A DNA stretch of 38,472 bases from Candidatus Woesearchaeota archaeon (GTDB lineage Archaea > Nanobdellota > Nanobdellia > Woesearchaeales > WJKL01): positions 1 to 38,472 of the forward strand of contig JAHWIB010000005.1 in NCBI GenBank assembly GCA_019322815.1, in the 5' to 3' direction. The translations under genes were made by a program, and so were the position numbers. A model generated the notes under the pieces. That model had not been told where the DNA came from and ran no database searches. It saw only the letters and a list, made by a program, of their open reading frames with translations. This document shows, piece after piece, positions 7,766-14,403 of this stretch (position 1 is the first letter of the stretch; every line of letters starts with the position of its first letter).

Positions 7766-9182
7766 CTTTGCTTTGTTGCCTTGTTTTCATATCTTTAACA
7801 GTCAGCATTCCTGATTTGATTTCATTTTCTCCAATGAAAATTACTTTTTTTGCATTTATAGAATCAGCATAATTCATCTGGTTCTTTATGTTTCTTCCCT
7901 GTAGGTCATAATCAACAGAATATTTTTTTCTTAGCTTGTTTATTATTTTCAATGCTTCCTGCTTGTTTTCTTCTCCAATAATAACAATAAAATAATCAAC
8001 ACTGATATCTGGTTTTGGGAGTAAATCTTTTTCTTTTAATAATAAAGATATAGTAGAATATCCCATTCCAAAACCTGTTGCAGATGATTTAGCTCCTCCA
8101 TATAATTCAACTAAATTATCATATCTTCCTCCGCCAGCCAATGCTCTGAATTTTTCTTCTTTATCATAGATTTCAAAAACAGTTCCTGTGTAATAAGCTA
8201 ATCCTCTTGCAACAGAAATATCAAACTTGACAAATTTTCCGTCTAAAAAGTTGAAAACTTCTTTTAATTCATTATATCCTTCTTTTGCCAGTTTATTAAG
8301 CTTTAATTGTTCTACATCTTTCAATGTCTGGCATTTTAACAATCTCTTTATTTCTTTTGGATCTATTTTTAATAATTTCAATTCTTTTTCAAATTCTTCT
8401 GGTGTAATCTTCTTTACTTTATCTATTATTCTTATTAAATCATCCAGTTTATCTTCTTTTACTATTCCCAATAATAATCCCTGCAGTAATTTTCTGTTGT
8501 TTATTTTCACAAAGAAATCATCTTCTGTTAATCCTAAATCAGTTAAACAATTGATTGCTAAATTTATGATTTCAGCATCTGCATCTGCTTTATCACAGCC
8601 AAACAACTCAACTGAAAGCTGGTAAAATTCTCTTAGTCTTCCTGCCTGCGGCCTTTCATATCTCCACATTCTTGAAAGCCCAAACCATTTTACAGGTTTT
8701 TGAATTGATTTCTGCTTTTCAACAAACATTCTTGTGATAGGAGGAGTTAACTCAGCCCTTAAACAGAACTGCTCATCACCTTTTTGCTCTAAAGTAAAGA
8801 CTTGCTTTTTAATCTCTTCTCCTGACTTCTTTGTTATCAAAGCAAGCTCTTCAAAAGCAGGTGATTCAACTTCATTAAATCCATATCTGTTTGCTGTTTT
8901 TCTTAAAGAATTGAATACTCTGTTTCTTATTGATAGATCCTCTGGATAGAAATCAGTTGTTCCAGTTGGTTTTTGGAAATTCTCTTTTATCTCTTTAACA
9001 ATCTGCTTTTGGACTTTTTCTGCTTCTGGGACTTCCATCTTGCCTCCAGCTCCTGTGATTAATCTTCTAACAGCATCTCTAACACATTCAGAAGAATTTG
9101 GATAGATTCCTCTATTTACAAGTTTTTTTATCTCTTCTACTAATCCTCTTGTCAGCCTAATTTGCATTGTTTCCATTACCAT
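7746..9182 (-). CDS. hisS: Histidyl-tRNA synthetase with N-terminal ribbon-helix-helix domain
   Basis: The class II synthetase charges tRNA-His. Residues from about 72 are ordinary HisRS: PTGTTDFYPED at the start, LRAELTP, the motif 2 region SRMWRYERPQAGRLREF, the histidine-specific ARGLAYYTG, GGGRYDN, and a C-terminal anticodon-binding domain. Ahead of this, residues 1-45 form a separate ribbon-helix-helix DNA-binding domain (strand TMQIRL, helix GLVEEIKKLVNRG, turn PNSSE, helix CVRDAVRRLI). The frame is open throughout. A TATA box (9202-9213) centred about 26 nt before ATG 9182 supports the long form. ATG 9038 (M49), preceded by GGAGG, could give a normal-length HisRS from the same mRNA. 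The fusion suggests autoregulation, but that is inference. Confidence 0.9.
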   Translation of the reverse strand: MVMETMQIRLTRGLVEEIKKLVNRGIYPNSSECVRDAVRRLITGAGGKMEVPEAEKVQKQIVKEIKENFQKPTGTTDFYPEDLSIRNRVFNSLRKTANRYGFNEVESPAFEELALITKKSGEEIKKQVFTLEQKGDEQFCLRAELTPPITRMFVEKQKSIQKPVKWFGLSRMWRYERPQAGRLREFYQLSVELFGCDKADADAEIINLAINCLTDLGLTEDDFFVKINNRKLLQGLLLGIVKEDKLDDLIRIIDKVKKITPEEFEKELKLLKIDPKEIKRLLKCQTLKDVEQLKLNKLAKEGYNELKEVFNFLDGKFVKFDISVARGLAYYTGTVFEIYDKEEKFRALAGGGRYDNLVELYGGAKSSATGFGMGYSTISLLLKEKDLLPKPDISVDYFIVIIGEENKQEALKIINKLRKKYSVDYDLQGRNIKNQMNYADSINAKKVIFIGENEIKSGMLTVKDMKTRQQSKVSIDIL

Positions 9183-9201
9183 AGTAATTTAATTGTAATT
9201 A

Positions 9202-9213
9202 ATTATATATAAA
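9202..9213 (-). promoter_or_regulatory. TATA box for the RHH-HisRS gene
   Basis: Read on the minus strand, TTTATATATAAT is centred about 26 nt upstream of ATG 9182, predicting a leaderless mRNA that begins with the DNA-binding domain. It is the main evidence that the long form is made. Confidence 0.6.
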
Positions 9214-9243
9214 TGTTTCGAAAAATCCTAGATTTCAGAAACT

Positions 9244-9262
9244 CAAAAATCTCTGATTTTTG
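9244..9262 (-). terminator. Perfect AT-rich hairpin after the antitoxin gene
   Basis: CAAAAATC and GATTTTTG form an 8-bp stem around a 3-nt loop, 17 nt downstream of the antitoxin stop and upstream of the HisRS promoter. Archaea mostly terminate at U-tracts with aCPSF1 help, so a hairpin role is uncertain. It could also stabilise the toxin-antitoxin mRNA 3' end. Confidence 0.35.
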
Positions 9263-9278
9263 TTGTTTTGTTTTTAAA

Positions 9279-9533
9279 CTAAGATTCTGCCGCTTTTTCA
9301 AGCTCTTTTTTAATAAACTGCTCAATCTTAGTTGACATCTTCATTCCATGCAATTCACAATATTTTCTAAATCTTTTTAGTAAATTACTGTCAATAGTAA
9401 AATTTGCTCTTTCTTTGTAATTGATCTTTTTTAGCCTGTGAGTTCTGTCATATTCTTCTAGGGCATCAAATAACTCAGGATATTTTGCAATAGCTAAATC
9501 TACATTTTTCAATAATTTTTTACCTGATAACAT
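9279..9533 (-). CDS. Ribbon-helix-helix antitoxin of a Doc-type module
   Basis: The 84-aa protein has a C-terminal ribbon-helix-helix domain (strand ERANFTIDSN, helix LLKRFRKYCELHG, then MSTKIEQFIKKELEKA). The N-terminal 40 residues (VDLAIAKYPELFDALEEYD) could be the toxin-blocking part. It overlaps the upstream Doc-like toxin gene by 14 nt and is read after it. This toxin-first order is the reverse of phage P1 phd-doc, and the partner is of the ribbon-helix-helix type rather than Phd. By analogy it would neutralise the toxin and repress the shared promoter through the dyad at 9848-9865. Confidence 0.7.
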   Translation of the reverse strand: MLSGKKLLKNVDLAIAKYPELFDALEEYDRTHRLKKINYKERANFTIDSNLLKRFRKYCELHGMKMSTKIEQFIKKELEKAAES

Positions 9534-9849
9534 TTTTTATCATCCTCTTGATTTTATTTATATCATTGATGTTTTTAGTAATAATATTTAATATAATCTC
9601 AGCTATTTTTTGAGGATCAAATCCTATTTCAAGTTCAGTAAAATAAATTATGATTATTACTGCAGCTGTTCTTTTATTTCCATCTTCAAATACATGGTCT
9701 AATAATATTGCTCTGACTAAATATGCTATTTGATCAATCCATGCTTTTGTTTTAATTGAAGATAATGCAAACTCTAAACTGCTTTTATTCATAACTATTC
9801 CTTTTGCAAATTTTTTGTTTATGTTTACAATCTCATTTATATAAAACAT
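9520..9849 (-). CDS. Doc-like (Fic-fold) toxin
   Basis: The 109-aa protein contains HVFEDGNKRTA, the short Doc form of the Fic motif (HxFxxGNKRT). It has lysine where AMP-transferring Fic proteins have glycine. P1 Doc with this motif phosphorylates elongation factor Tu, so by family the target may be the archaeal EF-1A; this is inference. The helices before (WIDQIAYLVRAILLDH) and after (AAVIIIIYFTELEIGFDPQKIAEI) the motif fit the small Doc fold. A TATA box lies about 25 nt upstream of ATG 9849 and a 7-bp dyad sits between it and the start. The antitoxin follows with an overlap. Confidence 0.8.
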   Translation of the reverse strand: MFYINEIVNINKKFAKGIVMNKSSLEFALSSIKTKAWIDQIAYLVRAILLDHVFEDGNKRTAAVIIIIYFTELEIGFDPQKIAEIILNIITKNINDINKIKRMIKNVIR

Positions 9850-9878
9850 ACATACTAATATGTATATTTAATATATAA
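9848..9878 (-). promoter_or_regulatory. Toxin-antitoxin promoter with inverted-repeat operator
   Basis: A perfect dyad, ATACATA-ctaa-TATGTAT (9848-9865), lies between a TATA-like box (TTTAATATATAAAT, about 9867-9878) and the toxin start codon, touching the ATG. Two 7-bp arms 4 nt apart are the usual size for a ribbon-helix-helix operator. Binding there would block transcription start, giving autorepression by the antitoxin. Confidence 0.55.
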
Positions 9879-9886
9879 ATTTTTTG

Positions 9887-10492
9887 TTAGTTTAGTGTTC
9901 CTTTTGTGCTAGGAATGCTGTTTTTTGCAGATTTATCTATCTCGCATGCAGTTTTCATTGCTTTTCCAAAAGCCTTGAATATTGCTTCAATCTTGTGATG
10001 GTCTGATCTTCCTTCTGCTTTAATAACAATATTTGCTTCTAGATTTATTGCAAATGCCTGAAAAAAATCTTCTATCAAATCTGTATCTAAATCTCCGCAA
10101 AATCTTCTTTTAAATTCAGCTGCGTATTGAATATAAGGCCTTCCTCCAATATCTATTGCAACTGTTGCTAATGATTCATCCATTGGAAAGATGAAATAAC
10201 TGCTTCTATTGATTCCTAACTTATTTCCTAAAGCAATTTTGAAGGCTTTGCCTAATACAATTCCAGTATCTTCAATCGTGTGATGCTGATCAACTTCTAA
10301 ATCTCCTTCAATCTCTATTTTTAAGTCAATGTTTGCAAATTTTGCAAATGTCTCTAGCATATGTGTTAAGAATCCAATAGGACTCTTAACTTCATATCTT
10401 CCATCTCCATCAATATTCAATTCAATGTTTATCTCTGTTTCATTTGTTTTTCTTGATAATACTGTGTTTCTCATCCTATCTTCCATTGTCAT
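9887..10492 (-). CDS. hisB: Imidazoleglycerol-phosphate dehydratase
   Basis: The enzyme dehydrates imidazoleglycerol phosphate to imidazoleacetol phosphate in histidine synthesis. The two duplicated metal motifs are intact: HHTIED at 70-75 and SDHHKIEAIF at 163-172, with FLTHML and the RSSYFIFPMDES segment between. Length and order match the monofunctional archaeal enzyme. Three in-frame starts are close (10492, 10486, 10474). The family N-terminus usually reads MR...RKT.ET, which favours ATG 10474, two bases past the stop of the upstream gene. The longest form overlaps that gene by 17 nt. No other histidine-synthesis gene is in this window, and the gene sits between a toxin-antitoxin module and an unknown gene. 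Confidence 0.93.
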   Translation of the reverse strand: MTMEDRMRNTVLSRKTNETEINIELNIDGDGRYEVKSPIGFLTHMLETFAKFANIDLKIEIEGDLEVDQHHTIEDTGIVLGKAFKIALGNKLGINRSSYFIFPMDESLATVAIDIGGRPYIQYAAEFKRRFCGDLDTDLIEDFFQAFAINLEANIVIKAEGRSDHHKIEAIFKAFGKAMKTACEIDKSAKNSIPSTKGTLN

Positions 10493-10784
10493 AAGGTGTT
10501 ATATTTCTGTAGACTTTAATTTCTTCTCCAATTACTGGTTGTTGCTTTTCATTTAGAAAACTACCCAACATTTCTACATATTTTGGGCTAGCTTTCTCAA
10601 CTTCTAGCATTTCTATAATTTCACTTAATCCAACAAATGTTTTGTCCAGTCTAACTTTTTCAAGGGCTTTTTCATTGCCTTGGCTTTTTATTAATCTGTT
10701 TGCTGCATTAAGAGTAATAGGCATAACTAACTCATATACTCCATACATTATCGCAGCATAACAATTTTCTTTTCCGAATTCCAT
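10476..10784 (-). CDS. Uncharacterised 102-aa protein, first gene behind the structured leader
   Basis: I do not recognise this protein. It is small, soluble and mostly helical (YAAIMYGVYELVMPITLNAA, NRLIKSQGNEKALEKVRL, GLSEIIEMLEVEKASPKYVEMLGSFL), with a single Cys at position 8. A strong Shine-Dalgarno (GGGAGGA, 10790-10796) precedes ATG 10784. Immediately upstream lies an H-type pseudoknot and a long structured leader (10785-11043), so its translation is probably controlled. Its 3' end overlaps hisB, so the two are likely one operon and control may extend to hisB. Its own role cannot be told from sequence. Confidence 0.6.
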   Translation of the reverse strand: MEFGKENCYAAIMYGVYELVMPITLNAANRLIKSQGNEKALEKVRLDKTFVGLSEIIEMLEVEKASPKYVEMLGSFLNEKQQPVIGEEIKVYRNITPYDNGR

Positions 10785-11043
10785 TTTATTCCTCCCTTAG
10801 CTGTTTTTTTATAGCTCCCGCTAAGTCAGAGCTTTTTAGGTTTAGTTCATTTATCGAAGAGAAAATAAGCCTGAATAGAGATTATTTTACTCTTAAAAGT
10901 TTTTTTAGTTTAGAATTTATTTATTGTAGGCAGCTGAAGCTACCCATGGAATTTTTCAAAAAGAATTAAAGAGATGCAGCTAATTAAAACCAAATTACGC
11001 GTTCCGACAATGAATACAATCATCTCTTGCCATTTTTATCGTG
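10785..11043 (-). ncRNA. Long structured 5' leader (candidate regulatory RNA), 259 nt
   Basis: This stretch has no substantial gene. A TATA box (GTTTATAAAC, 11065-11074) predicts a minus-strand transcript starting near 11043. Helices visible in that RNA are: an 8-bp helix, AAGAGAUG (11028-11021 side) with CAUCUCUU (10976-10969); an 8-bp hairpin with a UUCA loop (10927-10946); a 12-bp hairpin with one bulge (10857-10868 with 10882-10894); and the terminal pseudoknot (10796-10833). The first helix encloses a 12-codon frame (MARDDCIHCRNA, 10995-11033) that might be a leader peptide but has no Shine-Dalgarno. No match to RNase P RNA, SRP RNA or tRNA was seen. It could be a riboswitch-type leader or an independent small RNA. 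Confidence 0.5.
10796..10833 (-). promoter_or_regulatory. H-type RNA pseudoknot abutting the ribosome-binding site (riboswitch-like)
   Basis: In the minus-strand RNA, stem 1 pairs AGCUC (10833-10829) with GAGCU (10817-10813). The loop of stem 1 contains CUUAGC (10825-10820), which pairs with GCUAAG (10801-10796). Loop 1 is UGA, two G separate the stems, and loop 3 is the A-rich AUAAAAAAACA. The last base of stem 2 is the first G of the Shine-Dalgarno GGGAGGA. Five- and six-bp stems with an A-rich third loop leading into the ribosome site are the architecture of small translational riboswitches such as preQ1-I. The sequence does not match that class in its conserved loop, so the ligand is open. 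Confidence 0.5.
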
Positions 11044-11100
11044 AATAATTATAATTGTTGGATGTTTATAAACGTTGTGTTTTTAGAATCATAGAAGTTA

Positions 11101-11748
11101 TTAATTCATAGCAAATTCTACAGAATCTTCTAATGTTTCTTCTACTTCAAATATAATCATATCTGTAATAACATCAGGTATTGCTTCTTCTTTTAATTTA
11201 GGAGACTCTTCAGGAAACAATTTTTCATACATATTAAGATATCTAATTGTTTCTGTAATATCTTCTACTAAATGTTTTGCTCTTTCCATTATTTTATCTG
11301 CTCTTTTACCTGGCTTTAATCTGCCAATCTTTGCTGCTAATTTCTCGATTTCTTCGTATCTTGCAGAGATATAATGATCAATTGCATCTCTTGGATTTGA
11401 ATTATTTTTCATATAAGAACATATGGCAATACTGTATTCTACTGAACTTACTATAGCTTCTTTTAATTCAGGAGATTCTTCAGAAAATAATTTATCATAC
11501 ATTTTAAAATATCTAATTGCTTCTGTAAGGTCTCTTACTAAATGTCTGGCTCTTTCCATTTTTTTCATTATTTCATTTGCATTTTTATCTGGCTTCAGGC
11601 TGTCAATCTCTGCTGTTAGATTCATTATTTCTCCGTATCTTGCAGAAACATAATGATCAATTGCATCTCTTTGATTTGAATTATATTTCCTATAAGAACA
11701 TCTAGCAATACTATATTCCATTGGCCTCATTAAATCAAGCAAAGCCAT
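11101..11748 (-). CDS. Internally duplicated alpha-helical protein, 215 aa
   Basis: I do not recognise the family. The protein is soluble and consists of two nearly identical repeats of about 90 residues (10-101 and 103-192). Each begins with EYSIA-C-Y, then DAIDHY-SARY-EI, a Lys/Ala-rich helix, RA-HLV-D-TE-IRY, and closes with MY-KLF-EESP-LKE. Four or five helices per repeat suggest a helical bundle that is doubled. A short acidic hydrophobic tail follows. A TATA box (TTTAAATATA, 11771-11780) centred 27 nt upstream of the ATG fits a leaderless mRNA. The function is unknown. Confidence 0.6.
   Translation of the reverse strand: MALLDLMRPMEYSIARCSYRKYNSNQRDAIDHYVSARYGEIMNLTAEIDSLKPDKNANEIMKKMERARHLVRDLTEAIRYFKMYDKLFSEESPELKEAIVSSVEYSIAICSYMKNNSNPRDAIDHYISARYEEIEKLAAKIGRLKPGKRADKIMERAKHLVEDITETIRYLNMYEKLFPEESPKLKEEAIPDVITDMIIFEVEETLEDSVEFAMN
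11173..11721 (-). repeat. Two tandem copies of a roughly 275-bp coding repeat
   Basis: The two halves of the 215-aa gene (about 11446-11721 and 11173-11442) remain alike at the nucleotide level, for example TGATCAATTGCATCTCTT in both. This points to a fairly recent in-frame duplication. Confidence 0.7.
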
Positions 11749-11838
11749 TTTAATATTATTAAGTAATAGTTATATTTAAATCTTTTAAAAATAAGAACAT
11801 TTAAACAATAATATTTTTTTATGCAGATCTCTAATATT

Positions 11839-12804
11839 TTATTCACTTTCACAAATAGCTCTAACCCCTGTTTCTATACTTTTAGGGTTATAGCCGCCTT
11901 CAAGAACATAGAGAGTTGGAATATTTTTTAACATATCTGCAACAAATCTATAGCTTTTTCCAGTCAGGTTAAAATTAACACCATTAACATCAGGCCCTTG
12001 TTTTTCATATTTAGATGTATCAAAACCAGCTGAAACAACAGCAGCATCTGGCTGCAGTCTGTTTATTAAAGGCACAACTTCCTGTTTTAAAAAGTCAATA
12101 TATTCTTTATCATCAGTTCCAGCTGCCAGATTTCTGACAAAAACATTTGGTTCATCTTCCCAGGAATCACCTACACCAGGCCAGATATCCTCTTGATTGA
12201 TGCTTATAAAAGAATAATTCTTAGGATTCTGCACCCATAAATCAGTTTTATCATAAAATTTAGAAGAAACGAACTCATGAGTTCCGTCTCCGTGATGAAC
12301 ATCAATATCTAAAATCAGCACTTTTTTACTTTTCTGAAGCATTGTATAAGCAGCTAGTGCCACATTATTAAAAACACAAAATCCTGAACTGGAATTATAT
12401 TTTGCATGATGTCCAGGAGGCCTTAACAACAAGAAATAACTTTCTCTACTTTCTAAAACCTGTTCTGCAAATCTCTTTGACATGCCTAATGCATAAGCAG
12501 CAATATCATATGAACATCTGCTGACAACAGTATCATTATCAAGAAAAGCAGTTTCTCCTTCTTTTAATCCCTTGCATATGCTGCTTACAGAACCAGCATA
12601 TCCGCTGTCATGAAATTTATGTGCAATCTTTCTAGCTTCTGTTAAGAATCTGCTTGTTTCAGGCTCTTCATAAATCCTTTCAAGGATATTAGATTCAGAA
12701 ACAGCTTCGACTAATCTTTCCAGTCTTGCAGGACTTTCTGGACATTCATTCCCTGTCTTATGCAGGCAAAAAATAGGATCAGTTAATAGGTTTATCATAT
12801 ACAT
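11839..12804 (-). CDS. Histone deacetylase family zinc hydrolase (AcuC/class II-like)
   Basis: The 321-aa protein carries all arginase/deacetylase-fold signatures. RPPGHHA holds H132/H133. LDIDVHHGDGT holds the zinc ligands D168 and H170, and SAGFD the third, D262. LEGGY holds the catalytic Y305. Members remove acyl groups from lysines or from polyamines and similar amines. No histone gene is visible here, so the substrate is open; the GNAT acetyltransferase encoded divergently next door could be the opposing enzyme, which is inference. A TATA box (CTTTATAAAG, about 12829-12838) lies about 30 nt upstream. The start may be ATG 12804 or 12798. Confidence 0.92.
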   Translation of the reverse strand: MYMINLLTDPIFCLHKTGNECPESPARLERLVEAVSESNILERIYEEPETSRFLTEARKIAHKFHDSGYAGSVSSICKGLKEGETAFLDNDTVVSRCSYDIAAYALGMSKRFAEQVLESRESYFLLLRPPGHHAKYNSSSGFCVFNNVALAAYTMLQKSKKVLILDIDVHHGDGTHEFVSSKFYDKTDLWVQNPKNYSFISINQEDIWPGVGDSWEDEPNVFVRNLAAGTDDKEYIDFLKQEVVPLINRLQPDAAVVSAGFDTSKYEKQGPDVNGVNFNLTGKSYRFVADMLKNIPTLYVLEGGYNPKSIETGVRAICESE

Positions 12805-12895
12805 CCCTTATAATGCTAAATTTAAGTTCTTTATAAAGCTTATTGAATCGAAAGATTTAAATACTAGAACTTCATTCTTTATATAGTATAATAGT

Positions 12896-12907
12896 CACTA
12901 TATAGTG
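12896..12907. promoter_or_regulatory. Perfect 12-bp palindrome upstream of the GNAT gene
   Basis: CACTATATAGTG is fully self-complementary and lies between a TATA-like box (CTTTATATAG, about 12878-12887) and ATG 12915. Its position would let a bound dimer block transcription start. Its AT-rich core could also arise by chance or act as a second TATA element. Confidence 0.3.
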
Positions 12908-12914
12908 GTTAAAA

Positions 12915-13664
12915 ATGGGAGAATTTAATGCAATTTCAGATAATATTGGTAAGGAAGTTTTAGATAGATTAGGCTATAATTCTGATGTTGTTTCTAATTC
13001 AGACGAATTGCTTGATTTTGTATGGGAAAGAAAAGAAAGCCTTGAATCCATACTAGCAGAGCAGGATATTGCATTGCAGGATTTCACAGCATGGGTTTAT
13101 GGATGCAGCCAGGAAAATGGAACAAAACAAGCAAACATTGAGATCTCAGAATATAATGTTAGAGACCATGATATAGCTTCATTGCAGACAGCTTTTGATG
13201 CAGAGGTTGTTGGCGGAGAAAAAGAGCAGACTGATTTAGATCCTATAAGATATGTAGCTGTAGATAATGAAACAGGAGAAATATTAGGATATATCTCATT
13301 TGCATTTTGTGATAAAAGTGAAGAAAATAGAATAGGAAAATTTGTTTACTTAGATGAACTTTATGTCAGACCAGAATACAGGAAAACTGATATTGGAACC
13401 AAACTGCATGATACAATGATTAATCATGCAAAAGCATGGTCAGATGAAGGATTTCACTGCATTCTTACAGACGCTTTTTCAGATGCTTACTCATTCTTTG
13501 ACAGCTTAGGATATGCTGATATAGGAAACAGCTGGTCAAACGCATATGGGCATAAATTTTATGAAAGGATTAAATCCTTAGATGCACAAGGCCGCAGTAT
13601 TCTGAGTGAAATATTACAGGAAGAAGACATGTCAGAAGAATATTCAGAAGCCTCAGGCTTCTAA
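12915..13664 (+). CDS. GNAT-family N-acetyltransferase with extra N-terminal domain
   Basis: Residues from about 75 to 225 form a GNAT fold: RYVAVDNETGEILGYISFAF (strands 2-4), YLDELYVRPEYRKTDIGTKL (strand 4 and the acetyl-CoA pyrophosphate loop, slightly off the usual Q/RxxGxG/A), and FHCILTDAFSDAYSFFDSLGY (the C-terminal region). The N-terminal 75 residues are a separate acidic helical segment with no recognised match. Substrates of this superfamily range from small molecules to protein N-termini and lysines. It is divergent from the deacetylase-family gene, with a 110-nt shared control region. It converges on nth, overlapping by 12 nt. Confidence 0.8.
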   Translation: MGEFNAISDNIGKEVLDRLGYNSDVVSNSDELLDFVWERKESLESILAEQDIALQDFTAWVYGCSQENGTKQANIEISEYNVRDHDIASLQTAFDAEVVGGEKEQTDLDPIRYVAVDNETGEILGYISFAFCDKSEENRIGKFVYLDELYVRPEYRKTDIGTKLHDTMINHAKAWSDEGFHCILTDAFSDAYSFFDSLGYADIGNSWSNAYGHKFYERIKSLDAQGRSILSEILQEEDMSEEYSEASGF

Positions 13665-14291
13665 ATTCTTATTCTTATATTTGCAGTATTTAACAATAGG
13701 GCATTTATAGCACAAAGGTTTTCTTTTAATGCAGATAGTCTGGCCGTGAACAACAAATAATTCATTGACCATAAGCCAATGCTTCTTAGGAATCTTTTTC
13801 ATCAAGTCAAACATTATCTTGTCAGGATTAGTTTCTTTTGTCCATCCTAATCTATTTGCAATAACTGCAACATGAGTATCAATAGGTATAGCATCCGGCT
13901 TGTTAAAAGCATAAACAACAACACATCCAGCAACCTTATAACCTACTCCAGGAAGTGTTAATAACTCTTCCATCTTTTCAGGAACTTTCCCTTTATATTT
14001 TTTCAGAATAATCTTTGCTGTTTCCAATATATATTTTGTTTTTTGATTGTAATAGACAGTCCTTTTTATTATCTTTTTAACAATATTTGGATTAGCATTT
14101 GCTAACTGTTTTAGTGTCTTGTATTTTTTGAACAATTCTTTTGTTACTGGAATCGTTGCTTTATCATTTGCTCTTGCACTTAAGATTGTAGAAATCAAGA
14201 TCTTCCATGCAGGATATTTTCTGAACTGGCCTAGCATAGAAATACCCTGCTGTTTTGCCAAAATCCTAAGAATTTTATCTGCATGTTTCAT
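13653..14291 (-). CDS. nth: Endonuclease III (DNA glycosylase/AP lyase)
   Basis: The 212-aa base-excision-repair enzyme removes oxidised pyrimidines and cuts the abasic site. The helix-hairpin-helix LPGVGYKVAG carries the Schiff-base lysine K119. IDTH carries the catalytic aspartate D138. The [4Fe-4S] loop is intact with C187, C194, C197 and C203 (spacing 6, 2, 5). Length and order are typical. The translation start is the ATG after a poly-U-rich leader. A very short frame with a strong Shine-Dalgarno (14312-14356) lies upstream on the same strand. Confidence 0.95.
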   Translation of the reverse strand: MKHADKILRILAKQQGISMLGQFRKYPAWKILISTILSARANDKATIPVTKELFKKYKTLKQLANANPNIVKKIIKRTVYYNQKTKYILETAKIILKKYKGKVPEKMEELLTLPGVGYKVAGCVVVYAFNKPDAIPIDTHVAVIANRLGWTKETNPDKIMFDLMKKIPKKHWLMVNELFVVHGQTICIKRKPLCYKCPIVKYCKYKNKNLEA

Positions 14292-14311
14292 AATAAATAA
14301 AAGAAAAAAAT

Positions 14312-14356
14312 TTATCTTTTTGTCTTTTTCTTTTTAGTTTTGCTTCCGCATGGCAT
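14312..14356 (-). CDS. Possible 14-codon basic mini-gene upstream of nth
   Basis: ATG at 14356 opens a 14-residue frame, MPCGSKTKKKKTKR, ending in TAA at 14312-14314. It has a textbook Shine-Dalgarno (TGAGGTGAT, 14362-14370) 5 nt upstream. A TATA-like AATTTATATATT lies about 35-45 nt upstream of the ATG, so promoter, ribosome site and start are well ordered. The peptide is strongly basic and could be a tiny RNA-binding protein or an upstream frame controlling nth. Against it: the size is very small and the composition follows the local A-rich sequence. No family is recognised. Confidence 0.4.
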   Translation of the reverse strand: MPCGSKTKKKKTKR

Positions 14357-14403
14357 TGAATATCACCTCAATTATAATTAAAAGAATTAATATATAAATT
14401 TAT

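Noticed and set aside
8227..8949. Plus-strand frames of 132 and 71 aa inside the HisRS gene
   Set aside because: They are antisense shadows of a highly conserved enzyme and have no promoter of their own.
10796..10833. Naming the pseudoknot a preQ1-I riboswitch
   Set aside because: Topology, A-rich third loop and closeness to the Shine-Dalgarno are similar, but the linker before the 3' strand of stem 1 is GG instead of the conserved C-containing segment, stem 2 is longer, and the downstream genes have no link to queuosine or archaeosine.
10995..11033. Calling the 12-codon leader frame a gene
   Set aside because: There is no Shine-Dalgarno, it holds only one His codon, and it lies within a paired region; it is mentioned only as a possible leader peptide.
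10960..11040. tRNA-like sequence around GTTCCGAC
   Set aside because: The would-be T-loop does not match TTCRANY and no acceptor, D or anticodon stems could be drawn.
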